Shown: in pieces, positions 52,127-60,975 of the stretch
How the letters are laid out: every line of letters starts with the position of its first letter
How positions within the stretch are numbered: the first letter of the stretch is position 1
DNA from: Victivallaceae bacterium
Lineage (GTDB): Bacteria; Verrucomicrobiota; Lentisphaeria; Victivallales; Victivallaceae
Assembly (NCBI GenBank): GCA_016292515.1
Contig: JAEDIJ010000002.1
Location: 1 to 64,000, forward strand
Reading direction: 5' to 3'
DNA: 64,000 bases
Program-made: the position numbers and the translations under genes
Notes under the pieces: model-generated
Databases searched by the model: none
Told to the model about the DNA's origin: nothing
What the model saw: only the letters and a program-made list of their open reading frames with translations

Positions 52127-52903
52127 ATGCAGACGCTCAGCCGACGGGAAAAATCGCTTCTTTGCGCTTTGTTGACGCGGGGCGGACGCAAACGCTCCCA
52201 TTGCTGCCGCTGTGAGGGGCTTCGCGCGGTGCGCGAAATGCTTTCCGAGCGGCCGGATTTGATCGAATTCACCGTCGGCACCGAGCGCGGACTCGCTTCG
52301 CTCGGCGGCGTCGAACCGCCGGATTTCCGCCTCGTTTCGGAGGAGGAGTTCGCCCAATTTTCCGCGACGGTCAACCATCAGGGGATCCTCGCCGTCGGCA
52401 GAATTCCTGAATTTGCCGAAACGCCGCCGCAAGGGGATTTCATCCTCGCGCTCGACGGCATTGCCGATCCCGGCAATTTCGGGACGATCTCGCGGACATT
52501 CCGCGCGATCGGCGGCAAGGACGTCTGGTATACCGAGGGGTCGATCGATCCGTGGGGCGACAAGGCGATCCGTTCGGGGCTCGGCGCACAGTTTTCATTG
52601 CGTTTCCGCCGATTTCCGTCGCTGGGCGAGTTGGCAAGTTGCGCCAAAAGTTTCGGATTCAGCACCCTTTTTGTCGCCGATCCCCACGACGGGGAAGTCT
52701 GCTTCGACTGCGACGACCTTTTCCGCAAAACGGTGCTGGTGATCGGGGGGGAAGCCAACGGCGCATCGGCTCCGCCCGACGGCAGCCGCCGCGTCATCAT
52801 CCCGATGCCGGGCGATTATGAATCGCTCAACGCGGCGCAGGCGGCGACCGTCATATTGCTCGAATATGTGCGCCGCACCCGAAAGGGAGGTGTCGGATGT
52901 TGA
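52127..52903 (+). CDS. TrmH/SpoU-family RNA 2'-O-methyltransferase
   Basis: A 258-residue SPOUT-class enzyme. RCEGLRAVREML is the N-terminal substrate-binding part. The SAM-binding trefoil knot has motif 1 LDGIADPGNFGTISRTFRAIG, motif 2 VLVIGGEANGAS and motif 3 IPMPGDYESLNAAQAATVILLEYVR. Target is probably rRNA or tRNA ribose, not determinable here. The catalytic Arg of motif 1 (SRTFRA) is in place. It overlaps the next gene by 7 bp. Confidence 0.9.
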   Translation: MQTLSRREKSLLCALLTRGGRKRSHCCRCEGLRAVREMLSERPDLIEFTVGTERGLASLGGVEPPDFRLVSEEEFAQFSATVNHQGILAVGRIPEFAETPPQGDFILALDGIADPGNFGTISRTFRAIGGKDVWYTEGSIDPWGDKAIRSGLGAQFSLRFRRFPSLGELASCAKSFGFSTLFVADPHDGEVCFDCDDLFRKTVLVIGGEANGASAPPDGSRRVIIPMPGDYESLNAAQAATVILLEYVRRTRKGGVGC

Positions 52904-53994
52904 GTAAAATCGCCATTCTTGCCTTTGCGGGCGGGCTTGCCGCCGCTTTGCTGTTGACACCCTGCGTGCGCGCTCTTGCGTGGAAACTCGATATCCTCGA
53001 TCGCCCCGCCGACAATCACAAACGCCACCGTCAGCCGGTCGCTCTGCTCGGCGGTTTTGCCGTTTTTCTCGCGTGGGCACTGGGGATCGCTTTCGGCGTT
53101 TTTGCGGCGATGCGCGGCTGGATACCGGGGATCTCCTTGGAGTTGCAGACGTCGATCGTTTCCGGATTGAGCCGGACGGTGAAGCCGCTTGCCGCCATTG
53201 CCTCGGGAGCATTGCTCGCGCTCGGTTTCGGCTTTTACGACGATTTCAAGCCGATGTCGGCGAAGTGGAAGTTTTTGTGGCAGTTCGCCGCCGCACTGAT
53301 CGCCGTGGTCGGGGGCGGCGTGCGCTTCAACTGCTTCATTCCGTGCGATTTCGTCGAGGCGGCGATCACCGTTTTCTGGCTGATGCTGATGATGAATTCG
53401 ATCAACTTTTTCGACAATATGGATGGCCTTGCCGCCGGGACTTTGGCGATTGCATTCGCGCTTTTTTGCGTGATCGCGCTCCTCAACGGACAATTTTTCA
53501 TTTCCGCTTTGAGCGCGTTGAGTTGCGGCGCCGTCTGCGGTTTCTGGTTTTACAATACGTCTCCCGCGACGATCTTTATGGGCGATTCCGGAAGCCATTT
53601 CCTCGGATATCTCGTCGCCGTCATCGCCGCCAAAACGACTTTTTTTCACAGTGGATATTCGCTGTCGCGGCTGCCGCAACTGATGCCGCTTTTCATCCTC
53701 GCTTTGCCGCTTTTTGACACGGCGATGGTCGTCGCGATCCGCACGTGGCATCGTCGTCCTTTCTGGATCGGCGACCTTAATCACATTTCCCACCGCTTCG
53801 TCCGGATGGGGTTGAGCCGGCTTCAAGCGGTGATGCTGGTGCATCTGCTCGCCCTTACCGTCGGCATCGGCATCTTGCCCGTCTACTGGGGAAATTTCGC
53901 CACGGCGGCGGTGCTCGTCGGTCAGTCGGTTTTGACGATCGGAGTCATCACCTTTTTGCAGTTGACGCTCTCCGACCGCATCGACCACAAATAA
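52897..53994 (+). CDS. WecA/MraY-family undecaprenyl-phosphate sugar-1-phosphate transferase
   Basis: A 365-residue polytopic membrane enzyme with about 10 helices. Catalytic Asp pair FGFYDDFKPMSAKWKFLWQ, MMNSINFFDNMDGLAAGTL, IFMGDSGSHFLGY and the sugar-recognition loop WIGDLNHISHRFVRMGL fit the WecA/TagO branch more than MraY. It would start lipid-linked glycan synthesis from a UDP-HexNAc. Strong GGGAGG before the ATG. A bidirectional terminator follows. Confidence 0.88.
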   Translation: MLSKIAILAFAGGLAAALLLTPCVRALAWKLDILDRPADNHKRHRQPVALLGGFAVFLAWALGIAFGVFAAMRGWIPGISLELQTSIVSGLSRTVKPLAAIASGALLALGFGFYDDFKPMSAKWKFLWQFAAALIAVVGGGVRFNCFIPCDFVEAAITVFWLMLMMNSINFFDNMDGLAAGTLAIAFALFCVIALLNGQFFISALSALSCGAVCGFWFYNTSPATIFMGDSGSHFLGYLVAVIAAKTTFFHSGYSLSRLPQLMPLFILALPLFDTAMVVAIRTWHRRPFWIGDLNHISHRFVRMGLSRLQAVMLVHLLALTVGIGILPVYWGNFATAAVLVGQSVLTIGVITFLQLTLSDRIDHK

Positions 53995-54035
53995 AAATCA
54001 TTTCCTGCCGGGGTAATAATCCCGGAAGAAGATAC

Positions 54036-54075
54036 AAAAAAAGCCGGAGAAAAATTTATTTTCTCCGGCTTTTTT
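54036..54075. terminator. Bidirectional intrinsic terminator
   Basis: AAAAAAAGCCGGAGAAAA pairs with its inverse around ATTTA and is flanked by A and T runs. It serves the transferase gene on the plus strand and the ferredoxin gene on the minus strand. Confidence 0.92.
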
Positions 54076-54090
54076 CGTTACGACGTTCGC

Positions 54091-54258
54091 TTAGAGCGAA
54101 ATCGCTTGCGCGGGGCATTCGCCGACGCAGGCGCCGCACTCGACGCAATCCGCACCGACGACCGCCTTGCCATCCTGCATGGCGATGGTGCCGACGGGGC
54201 AGGTATTGACGCAGGTTTCGCAACCGCAGCACTTTTCGGGATCAACTTTCGCAGCCAT
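54091..54258 (-). CDS. 2[4Fe-4S] ferredoxin
   Basis: A 55-residue bacterial ferredoxin too small for typical ORF cut-offs. Two cluster motifs are present: CCGCETCVNTCPVGTI and CVECGACVGECPAQAI (CxxCxxCxxxCP twice). It carries electrons for low-potential oxidoreductases. AAGGAGT lies 7 nt before the ATG. It is transcribed alone between terminator and promoter. Confidence 0.95.
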   Translation of the reverse strand: MAAKVDPEKCCGCETCVNTCPVGTIAMQDGKAVVGADCVECGACVGECPAQAISL

Positions 54259-54312
54259 TTTTCATACTCCTTGAAGGTTTCTTTTTTTCCCCGTGAACGG
54301 GGTCTCAACAAT

Positions 54313-54340
54313 AATATAACCGGCTTTCGGAAAAAATCAA
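54313..54340 (-). promoter_or_regulatory. Promoter of the ferredoxin gene
   Basis: Minus strand: TTGATT (54340-54335), 16-nt spacer, TATATT (54318-54313). A CCCCGT/ACGGGG hairpin lies in the leader. Confidence 0.55.
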
Positions 54341-54357
54341 GCGGTTTTTATTTTTTC

Positions 54358-55143
54358 TCACCATTCCGCCGGAAGTTTATCGAGCGAATCGTCGGCAAGG
54401 ATCGCTTCGGCGTGCAATGCATCCCAATCCCGTTTCAGGCGGCGTCGCGCTTTCGGCGACGAGGTGCGCCGTGCGTTCGGTACGGGGTTGATGATCAAAG
54501 TCGCGTGATTGAGGTGACAGATATATCGGCTCATTTCCTCGGCGTCGATCTGTACGGTACGGTAATTGCGGGCGTTCATTTCCAGATAGAGATGGTAGCC
54601 TGCCGTGTCCGGCACGTCGAATCCGCCGCATTCGCGCACGATCTCCGTGCGATAGAGCGCGCAATGGGTGCGGGGGTAAGGCGGATATCGGCGGATCTTG
54701 CGCCCGAGAAGTCTGCGGAAAAAGGTCTCGATTTTCTGGAAAAACTGTTTCAGTTTGGGAACGATTTCCATTTTGTCGCAGCCCGCGGCGGCGGCACGTG
54801 GATCGTCTTTGATTTTATCGAGCAGGTAATCCAACCAGTTGTCATCCAAAACGATCGTATCAGTGTGAAAGACCAGCACGTAGGGAGTCGTCGTCATCTT
54901 GATCCCGAGATCGAGGGCGCGTTTGTGCATCAATAGACCGTTTTCATCCGTCGTGTCGCGCTCGACCAACGTGATGTAGGGGATCTTTTTCAGATATTCG
55001 AGCGAATCGTCGGCGGAGTTGTTGTCGATGACGACGATGCGGATCCGGTCAAGATCGGTGTGCAGACGGAGCGAACGCAGGCAGAGTTTAGTCAGTTCCG
55101 CTGTTTTATCATTGGGGATGATGATGGTGACTTCCGGTTGCAT
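54358..55143 (-). CDS. Family 2 glycosyltransferase
   Basis: A 261-residue GT-A enzyme. VTIIIPNDKTAELTKLCLRSL starts the nucleotide-binding fold; IRIVVIDNNSADDSLEYLKK and the metal-binding region VLVFHTDTIVLDDNW (DxD-like DTD) follow. The C-terminus is basic and lacks membrane helices. Likely adds a sugar in surface-glycan synthesis, which fits the WecA-type gene nearby. Donor and acceptor unknown. Confidence 0.85.
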   Translation of the reverse strand: MQPEVTIIIPNDKTAELTKLCLRSLRLHTDLDRIRIVVIDNNSADDSLEYLKKIPYITLVERDTTDENGLLMHKRALDLGIKMTTTPYVLVFHTDTIVLDDNWLDYLLDKIKDDPRAAAAGCDKMEIVPKLKQFFQKIETFFRRLLGRKIRRYPPYPRTHCALYRTEIVRECGGFDVPDTAGYHLYLEMNARNYRTVQIDAEEMSRYICHLNHATLIINPVPNARRTSSPKARRRLKRDWDALHAEAILADDSLDKLPAEW

Positions 55144-55205
55144 CAGATAAACTCCTTGATAAAAGATTTTTCTTTAATATATTTCGTCCGATATGAAAAA
55201 GCAAA

Positions 55206-55892
55206 TCAGGGACGATCGACCTTGAAATCGTAAAAGCGGTTGATCCCCTCTCCGGCGACGATGCCGATGCGGTAATTGCCGGGGAAAAAGTTTTCCTCCG
55301 TATAGCCGAAACATTCGCCGTTGCAAGTGACCGTGATCGCCGCGCCTTTTCCGTTTTTTTGCGGTTGGATCTTGACGGCGAGACGATAGCGCGTATCGGG
55401 TTTGAAAAGCCGATGCTTCGTCAGATGCGCGGCGAGCGTCCACGTTTGCCTGCCGTCGACGAAACGGTGATGCCAGACGTTGAGACCGTCGTCGTAAAGG
55501 ATGACTTCGTAATGCTCTCTGAATTCAAGTTTCCCTTTGCCATTGACGACAGGCGTTGCGGCGATGACGATGCCCGGTGCCATCCGGTCGGTGAATTCCA
55601 TCGTGCATTCCATTGCCGCGGCACCGGCAAACGGCGTTTTCAAAAGCATCGCGGCATAGGTTTCGCCCGCCCGCTGATTGCGCATTTCGCGCGGCGTCGC
55701 ATCTTGGGGCACGCGGTTTTCGATGGAATCGCCGTTTTGCAAAAAAACGCCGTCGAAATCGAACCGCCAACTGCGCACCATTTCCCATTTCGTTCTGTCC
55801 CAACCGGGGGTGAAACTTGTTTCATAGAGCGTTTCTCCCGCGCCGGCAACGGCGGTCGTGAAAGCACTGAAAAGGAGGGTGAAAAATTTCAT
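55206..55892 (-). CDS. Secreted beta-sandwich carbohydrate-related protein
   Basis: A 228-residue exported protein: signal peptide MKFFTLLFSAFTTAVAGAG, then a jelly-roll-like domain (LYETSFTPGWDRTKWEMVRSWRFDFDGVFL, LLKTPFAGAAAMECTMEFTDRMAPGIVIAA, GNYRIGIVAGEGINRFYDFKVDRP). The start overlaps the MFS stop (ATGA), so it is exported by one cell function and partnered with a transporter. Similar folds occur in DUF1080/DUF1961 sugar-active proteins. Function inferred only at that level. Confidence 0.7.
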   Translation of the reverse strand: MKFFTLLFSAFTTAVAGAGETLYETSFTPGWDRTKWEMVRSWRFDFDGVFLQNGDSIENRVPQDATPREMRNQRAGETYAAMLLKTPFAGAAAMECTMEFTDRMAPGIVIAATPVVNGKGKLEFREHYEVILYDDGLNVWHHRFVDGRQTWTLAAHLTKHRLFKPDTRYRLAVKIQPQKNGKGAAITVTCNGECFGYTEENFFPGNYRIGIVAGEGINRFYDFKVDRP

Positions 55893-57139
55893 TTTTTCTC
55901 CCGTCGGCACTGAATGGTGAGGACGACGACAAAAATTGCGGCGACCGCCGCAAACGCGGCGAAAACGGCAAACATCGACAAATAGGCGTCGCGGCTGTAA
56001 ATTTTGATGCCGCAGGATTGGATCGGAGGAAAGGCGTCGAGCACTTTGCCGCAGACTGTTCCCATCATCGCCGTAAAAAAGTAGGAAACGGCATTGCAGA
56101 CGCCGACGACCGTCGCCAGCTGTTTTTTTTCGCTGCGTTCCCGCAAAAAAGCGACGAAAACGGGGGCGATATTCGCCATGGAGGCGGCAAGACAGCAGAG
56201 CAAGGTGAAGATCCACGCCGAATGGCAACGGATGCCCAGCATCAGGACAAAGCACAGTTGCACCAGAAGTATCCCGCCGGCGGAATACCAGAGGATCGGG
56301 AGTTTCCGGTTTTTCAGCAGACGGGAGACCCACGCGGCGACGAAGCCGTTGACCGCCGAGATCACGGTCATCGCAAAAAGGACGTTCCCCGCTCCGACCG
56401 GGGTGAAGCCGGCGTAGTCTTCCAGAAATTTTTTGCCGATGATCGCCATAAAGGCGTAGGTGAGCGCAAAGGGGATGCTGGTGAGAAAAAAGACGGGAAA
56501 ATTGCGCAGCGAAAAGGCGTGCCCCCATTCCCGAAACGAAAACGCTTCTTTTTTGGTCACGCCGGACTTCGGGACAACGGCGAAAATCGCGAGATAAAGG
56601 AGATAGATGGCGAGGATGAAGATCCCCGCCGAAAACATCATTTTGACGTAGCCGAAACGGTGGACTCCCGCGATGAAAGGCATCGTCCCGGCAACCAGAC
56701 CGAAGTAGCCGACGATGAAAATCACGCCGAGGACGAGCGGAAATTTTTCACCGAGGAAACTTCCGGCGTGCTGGATCAAACTCAAATAGATCATCGCCGC
56801 TCCGGCGGCGGTGAGGATGCGGCATATCACTAGCACCGAGGGCGAAACCGTCAACGCCGAGCCGAGGGAGCCTGCCACCAATAGACTTCCTGAAACAGCG
56901 ATCAATTTTGCGCCGGAAAAACGATCCGCCAGCGGGCCCGCGACCAACTGCAACAGGGCATAAGTGTAAAAAAACGCAGCTCCGAAACGGGTGACCGACG
57001 CCGCATCCAGTTGAAAGATCGACTGCAATTCGTTGAAGGTCGCTCCCGGCACCAGAACTTTCTGCAAATTGGAGCAAAAATAAAAAAGCGTCGCTCCCGC
57101 GAGAATGAGCCACGGCGCAAGTTTCGGATTGATTTTCAT
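55889..57139 (-). CDS. MFS transporter
   Basis: A 416-residue carrier with 12 predicted helices. The loop 2-3 motif is GPLADRFSGAKLIAVSG, and CRILTAAGAAMIYLSL lies in helix 4. The layout resembles the anion/hexuronate-type MFS. AGAGG precedes ATG 57139; a longer in-frame extension to 57247 runs into element copy 5 and is rejected. Co-transcribed with the downstream secreted sandwich protein, so a sugar or sugar acid is a likely substrate. Confidence 0.85.
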   Translation of the reverse strand: MKINPKLAPWLILAGATLFYFCSNLQKVLVPGATFNELQSIFQLDAASVTRFGAAFFYTYALLQLVAGPLADRFSGAKLIAVSGSLLVAGSLGSALTVSPSVLVICRILTAAGAAMIYLSLIQHAGSFLGEKFPLVLGVIFIVGYFGLVAGTMPFIAGVHRFGYVKMMFSAGIFILAIYLLYLAIFAVVPKSGVTKKEAFSFREWGHAFSLRNFPVFFLTSIPFALTYAFMAIIGKKFLEDYAGFTPVGAGNVLFAMTVISAVNGFVAAWVSRLLKNRKLPILWYSAGGILLVQLCFVLMLGIRCHSAWIFTLLCCLAASMANIAPVFVAFLRERSEKKQLATVVGVCNAVSYFFTAMMGTVCGKVLDAFPPIQSCGIKIYSRDAYLSMFAVFAAFAAVAAIFVVVLTIQCRREKK

Positions 57140-57229
57140 AAAAACCTCTTTGAGTTTTACATAAGATAGCACCAAATTATGGAAAAACAATACCCCGACG
57201 GGGTCGCAAGACGAAGATGGACGCAGCGA

Positions 57230-57527
57230 CGTTTGCGAGACAAACATTGGCGTAGGGAGTGTCGCACATCGGGCAGTCGGGCGGGCGGCTTGTCACGGCG
57301 TAGCCTTGGCGAAGACGGAAGCGGCAAAGCGGAGCATTAGCCCGCGTGGTGCGCAGACCAAATTGCAGTAACAAATATAGACGACCGCAGAGATTTGCAG
57401 GGATAATCGTAAAAAACGCGATCAAAACGGCAGTCGCAAATATCTGCGGCAGGGTACAAAATCCCGCCCGTGGCGGGTTGAGAAAGCCGCGAGAGGCGAA
57501 ACCAGCCTCTCGTGCTCCCATCGCGTC
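57230..57527 (-). repeat. Dispersed intergenic element, copy 5
   Basis: Reverse-oriented copy: GCGAGACAAACATTGGCGTA, AGCCCGCGTGGTGCGCAG, TTTGCAGGGATAATCG, GCAAATATCTGCGGCAGG, CCCGCCCGTGGCGGG, then GCGAGAGGCG/GCCTCTCG and CGCGTC. An extra ~34 bp (CTTGTCACGGCGTAGCCTTG...) sits near 57290. The hairpin end faces the terminator of the gene at 57585. Confidence 0.78.
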
Positions 57528-57532
57528 GGAGA

Positions 57533-57570
57533 GCGAAAAAAAAGGGCTGTCGCAATTTGCAACAGCCCTT
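57533..57570 (-). terminator. Intrinsic terminator of the 57.6 kb glycosidase-like gene
   Basis: On the minus strand AAGGGCTGT pairs with ACAGCCCTT around TGCAAATTGCG and is followed by eight T. The loop core equals that of the terminator at 21460-21490 while the arms differ. Confidence 0.85.
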
Positions 57571-57584
57571 GGGTGGAAACGTGA

Positions 57585-60500
57585 TTATTTCTTTTTGAGG
57601 ACGATGATGCTTTCCGGCTCGACCGAAGTCGGGAGTTTGCCGTTAAGTTTCGTTGTTTTGCCGTTGCAGAAGACGCTGTCGGCGACGAAACCTGCGGGGA
57701 GGGTCGCTTTGAGATTTTTGACGCCGTTCCAGCAGAAAAACGCGCCGCCCTTGTCGGCGATCCACGTCGTGCCGAAAGGCGTTTCGCGGATGAAAGGCAT
57801 TCCGAAAGAAAGCACTTCGTTGATCGTCGGCACGAAACTCACGGCGTGGCGGGTGAGATCGTTGACGCCGAAGCCGGTCTCGAAGTTGAAAGTGACGCCG
57901 TCCATATTCATCGGCCAGAAAACGTCGTACATCGCCAAACGGAAGTAGGGGCTGTTGAAGCCGCCGCCGTTGCACTGCGCGCCGATCATCGCGAACTCGT
58001 TGCCGACGGGCTTGTTGTAGACGTCTTCGCGGAAAATGTAACCGTCGATGACGCAGGGATTCATCCCCTCGGTGACGACCCAGCCGCCTTTTTCATAATA
58101 GTAGCGGAAAAGTTTCAGCTGCGGCACGAGACCGATCGGGCTTTCGGGCGTTGCGAAGTTGACGCCGCCCGACGCCGCGCCCGCCATATCGTACCAGACG
58201 GTTTTCATGCCTTGCTCCATCATGAAGTCGATGAGGCTCTTGTGCCACTTCATGAATTCCTCGTTGTTCATATCTCCTTCGTAGAAGTGGCCGAAATACT
58301 GCGTGAGTTTGCCGCTTTCGTCTTTGAGATACCATTCGGGATGCTCTTTGACCGTGCGGGTGACGTCGGGCGAGTGGCAGCAGGGGAACCAGGGATAACC
58401 GGCGAGGCCGCGGACTTTGCAGTCGTTGAAGCAGCGGTGCGGTTTTTCAAAAAGCTCCATCGGGGAGGGGCAGAAATTGAGCGCGTAGAGTTTGAAGCCG
58501 TGCGCGGCGGCGTAGTCCATACACGCCAATTGCTGATCGTTCGTACAGGTATCGCGGTTCTGCGCGTTGGGCTGGGCGGGGATCTCGGGGAAGTTTGCGA
58601 CCTGCCGCAAGTGCTTGCGCTGGAACTGGTACATCGCGATCCAGTCGTTACTCGTATTGTACTTGGCGTCCGTCACCATCTGCCAGAAAAGCGGGGTCTT
58701 CTGCGGCGCTTTGACGCGGCCGAAACCGAAATTGACGCGTCCCGTCGCGAAATCGTCGCCCTTTTTGACCGTGTAACTCAAAACGGTCGACTGCGGCGTA
58801 TCGACGAATTCGGAAAAGACCGCGTCGCTCCCCTCCAACCAGCTGAAAGGCTGGGCGGCGGAGAAAAAGCCGAGATTGCGGGTGAAATTGTCTTCTTTGC
58901 CCGTCATATCGTAATCTTTGTAACCGCGCGGCGGTTCATAGCAGGCGAAACGGCGGAAGTTTTTGTTGCCGACGTCGACTTTCTGCACGAAGCAAATGTC
59001 GGCGAGCAGATGCTTGGGCATCGTGTCGAGCGAGACCTGCTGACCGAAGCCGATGAATTTTCTGCCGTCGACGTTGGCTTCGCCGGTGATGATCGTCCAG
59101 GTGTAGGCACTGCCGTCGTCGGCGGAAACTTTGATCGTGAGTTTGTCGCCGCCCGTGACGGAATCGATTTGCCATTTCGCCTTGGAAGCGCGGACTTTCT
59201 TTTTGGTGCCGACGGCTTCGGCGGTTTCCAGAGAATCGACCTTGTCCGCCTGGTCGGGGTAGGCGATCGCCGGAAGCGAAAATTCACGGATGTAGGGCTT
59301 TTTTGCGCCAGGGAAAGTGAGCGAGATCGACTTTTTGTTGTCGGCGACGACGACTTTGGCGCCGTTGCTGAAAGTCGCGGTATTGCCGTCGACTGTGACG
59401 GTCGTCCTGGTCGGCGCGATGCCGAATTCCGGCACGGTCAGGTCGACTTCCGCCGTATCGAGGATGACCGGTTTCGGCGCGTTGTCCTGTTTTTTGAGCG
59501 ACTTGTAATAGATGTTTTGCGCGTTGACTTTTTCCGAGGGGTAAAGCGTTTCGGCGATCGCGCCCTGCAACACGGGGGTGTACGCCCAGTTGAAAAGCGC
59601 CATACCCTGTTGAAGCCTTTCATATTGCGCGTTCCAGAACATCACTTTGCCCTTGCCGTAGTTCATTTCGACGAGGTAGGGGCTGAGCTTGTTGCCGTCC
59701 GCAGTGACGATGTAGGAAAGGACGCGGGCGTCCTTTTTCGCCTGGCAGTAGCGGAAATAAGTGTGAAGCAGCCATTTTTCCGGCAGGATCGAGAAAGGCT
59801 TGCCCTCGGGCCGCTCGGCGTAGAGGTTCTCCATGCTTTCTTCGCTCATCGACTCTTCGGAGGGGACTTTTTCGACGGGGAGCAAGTCGCCGAGTTTTTC
59901 CGGCACGTTGACGGTAAAGATCACGTTTCCGCCCTCGGAAACGTATTTTTTCAGCGTTTCGATGCGTTCGGGGGTGAAAAGTTTTTCCTGACACGCCATC
60001 GGCATCGTCTCAAACGCGACGATCTTGTACTTGTTGAGTTGTTTGAATTCCGGCGTGATGCCGTCGAGTGCCTTGGGTTCGATCGGGTCGGTCGGGGTCT
60101 GCTTGATGCTCGCGCCGCCGAGACCGTCGAGGTAGACGCTGTTGAGGAGCATCACGCGATATCCCGCCTGCGAATAATGTCTGCTGTCGGCGTTGCCGAC
60201 CCACGGACGACCGCCGGCGAGCAACAGCATATCGGGGCCGTCGCCCTCCGGTTTCGGACGGCCGAAAATGCCTTCAAGTTCGCGCGCCGATGGCTGGCGG
60301 TTGGGGTTGGCGACCGGCGCGGGCGCCTTGGCGCAATCGAAATTTTTGTCGGTCGAAAAGATAATGCGGTCGATCCGGGTAAAATCGGAATTCGCCACCA
60401 TTCTGATCGTGTTGTTTTCGGCGTTGAGGTGAATTTTCCGTTTGAGCGGGACCCAGCGCCAGCCGCCTTTTTCGCCGTCGGCGAGTTTCTCGTCGCCGGC

Positions 60501-60788
60501 TTTGCCGACTTTCAGACCGTTGACGGAGATGTTGGCGTGGCGGAAGCCGCCGCCGTGGGTCATCGCGCGGACAAAGACGTAGTAATCGCCCGGCGTCGCA
60601 TTGAACGTCGTCTTGGCGACGCCCTTGATCTTGCCGCCCATCATCGCAGTGGCGTTGGCGTAATTGACGCTCTGCCAGGTGCCCGGCTCCTTGAAGTCTT
60701 CCGCCTCGATGATGATCTCCGTCGCGCCGAGTGAAAACAACCCGGAAACGAGCAGGGCGGCAAGTTGCAGTTTCTTGCGTAAATTCAT
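57585..60788 (-). CDS. Large secreted glycoside-hydrolase-like protein with N-terminal CBM-like domain
   Basis: A 1067-residue exported protein (signal to about residue 22). Residues about 24-145 look like a carbohydrate-binding beta-sandwich (EIIIEAEDFKEPGTWQ, VFVRAMTHGGG). About 185-400 are a glutamine-amidotransferase-like domain (LLLAGGRPWVGN, YLDGLGGASIKQ, LKKYVSEGGNVIFTVN). A beta-rich middle follows, and a C-terminal barrel holds WYDMAGAASGG and TEGMNPCV. Those last two motifs, and GMPFIRETPFGTTWIADKGGAF, recur in the paralogue at 17.7 kb. AAAGGAG precedes ATG 60788. Family and substrate unknown. Confidence 0.7.
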   Translation of the reverse strand: MNLRKKLQLAALLVSGLFSLGATEIIIEAEDFKEPGTWQSVNYANATAMMGGKIKGVAKTTFNATPGDYYVFVRAMTHGGGFRHANISVNGLKVGKAGDEKLADGEKGGWRWVPLKRKIHLNAENNTIRMVANSDFTRIDRIIFSTDKNFDCAKAPAPVANPNRQPSARELEGIFGRPKPEGDGPDMLLLAGGRPWVGNADSRHYSQAGYRVMLLNSVYLDGLGGASIKQTPTDPIEPKALDGITPEFKQLNKYKIVAFETMPMACQEKLFTPERIETLKKYVSEGGNVIFTVNVPEKLGDLLPVEKVPSEESMSEESMENLYAERPEGKPFSILPEKWLLHTYFRYCQAKKDARVLSYIVTADGNKLSPYLVEMNYGKGKVMFWNAQYERLQQGMALFNWAYTPVLQGAIAETLYPSEKVNAQNIYYKSLKKQDNAPKPVILDTAEVDLTVPEFGIAPTRTTVTVDGNTATFSNGAKVVVADNKKSISLTFPGAKKPYIREFSLPAIAYPDQADKVDSLETAEAVGTKKKVRASKAKWQIDSVTGGDKLTIKVSADDGSAYTWTIITGEANVDGRKFIGFGQQVSLDTMPKHLLADICFVQKVDVGNKNFRRFACYEPPRGYKDYDMTGKEDNFTRNLGFFSAAQPFSWLEGSDAVFSEFVDTPQSTVLSYTVKKGDDFATGRVNFGFGRVKAPQKTPLFWQMVTDAKYNTSNDWIAMYQFQRKHLRQVANFPEIPAQPNAQNRDTCTNDQQLACMDYAAAHGFKLYALNFCPSPMELFEKPHRCFNDCKVRGLAGYPWFPCCHSPDVTRTVKEHPEWYLKDESGKLTQYFGHFYEGDMNNEEFMKWHKSLIDFMMEQGMKTVWYDMAGAASGGVNFATPESPIGLVPQLKLFRYYYEKGGWVVTEGMNPCVIDGYIFREDVYNKPVGNEFAMIGAQCNGGGFNSPYFRLAMYDVFWPMNMDGVTFNFETGFGVNDLTRHAVSFVPTINEVLSFGMPFIRETPFGTTWIADKGGAFFCWNGVKNLKATLPAGFVADSVFCNGKTTKLNGKLPTSVEPESIIVLKKK

Positions 60789-60834
60789 TGAAAAATCTCC
60801 TTTTTTTGTGGAAAAGTGCAAATGCTGTTGTTAT

Positions 60835-60863
60835 ACAATAGCACTTTTAAGAAGAAAAGGCAA
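60835..60863 (-). promoter_or_regulatory. Promoter of the 57.6 kb glycosidase-like gene
   Basis: Minus strand: TTGCCT (60863-60858), 17-nt spacer, TATTGT (60840-60835). Confidence 0.5.
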
Positions 60864-60907
60864 GGTGTTAAAAGAGGAATTTTTGAGGTTTATTTGTAAC
60901 ACAACAG

Positions 60908-60935
60908 TTGCCAAAAAAATTCTTTGTGTTATATT
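60908..60935 (+). promoter_or_regulatory. Promoter of the M28-GH28 pair
   Basis: TTGCCA (60908-60913), 16-nt spacer, TATATT (60930-60935). Confidence 0.55.
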
Positions 60936-60975
60936 AGTTTGAAACGTATGAAAACGGCATCCGTGGAGGGGTAAA

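Noticed and set aside
54078..54311. 77-codon minus-strand frame overlapping the ferredoxin
   Set aside because: Out of frame with the 55-residue ferredoxin, whose Cys motifs and ribosome site are unambiguous.
57177..57521. 114-codon frame inside element copy 5, with relatives in copies 1 and 4
   Set aside because: These frames recur because the element recurs. They are not conserved in length and have no ribosome site; the conserved signal is structural.
57846..60734. 962-codon open frame on the plus strand opposite the 57.6 kb gene
   Set aside because: Antisense shadow; composition is Arg/Asp/Val-rich without domain signals, while the minus frame has clear homology to a paralogue.
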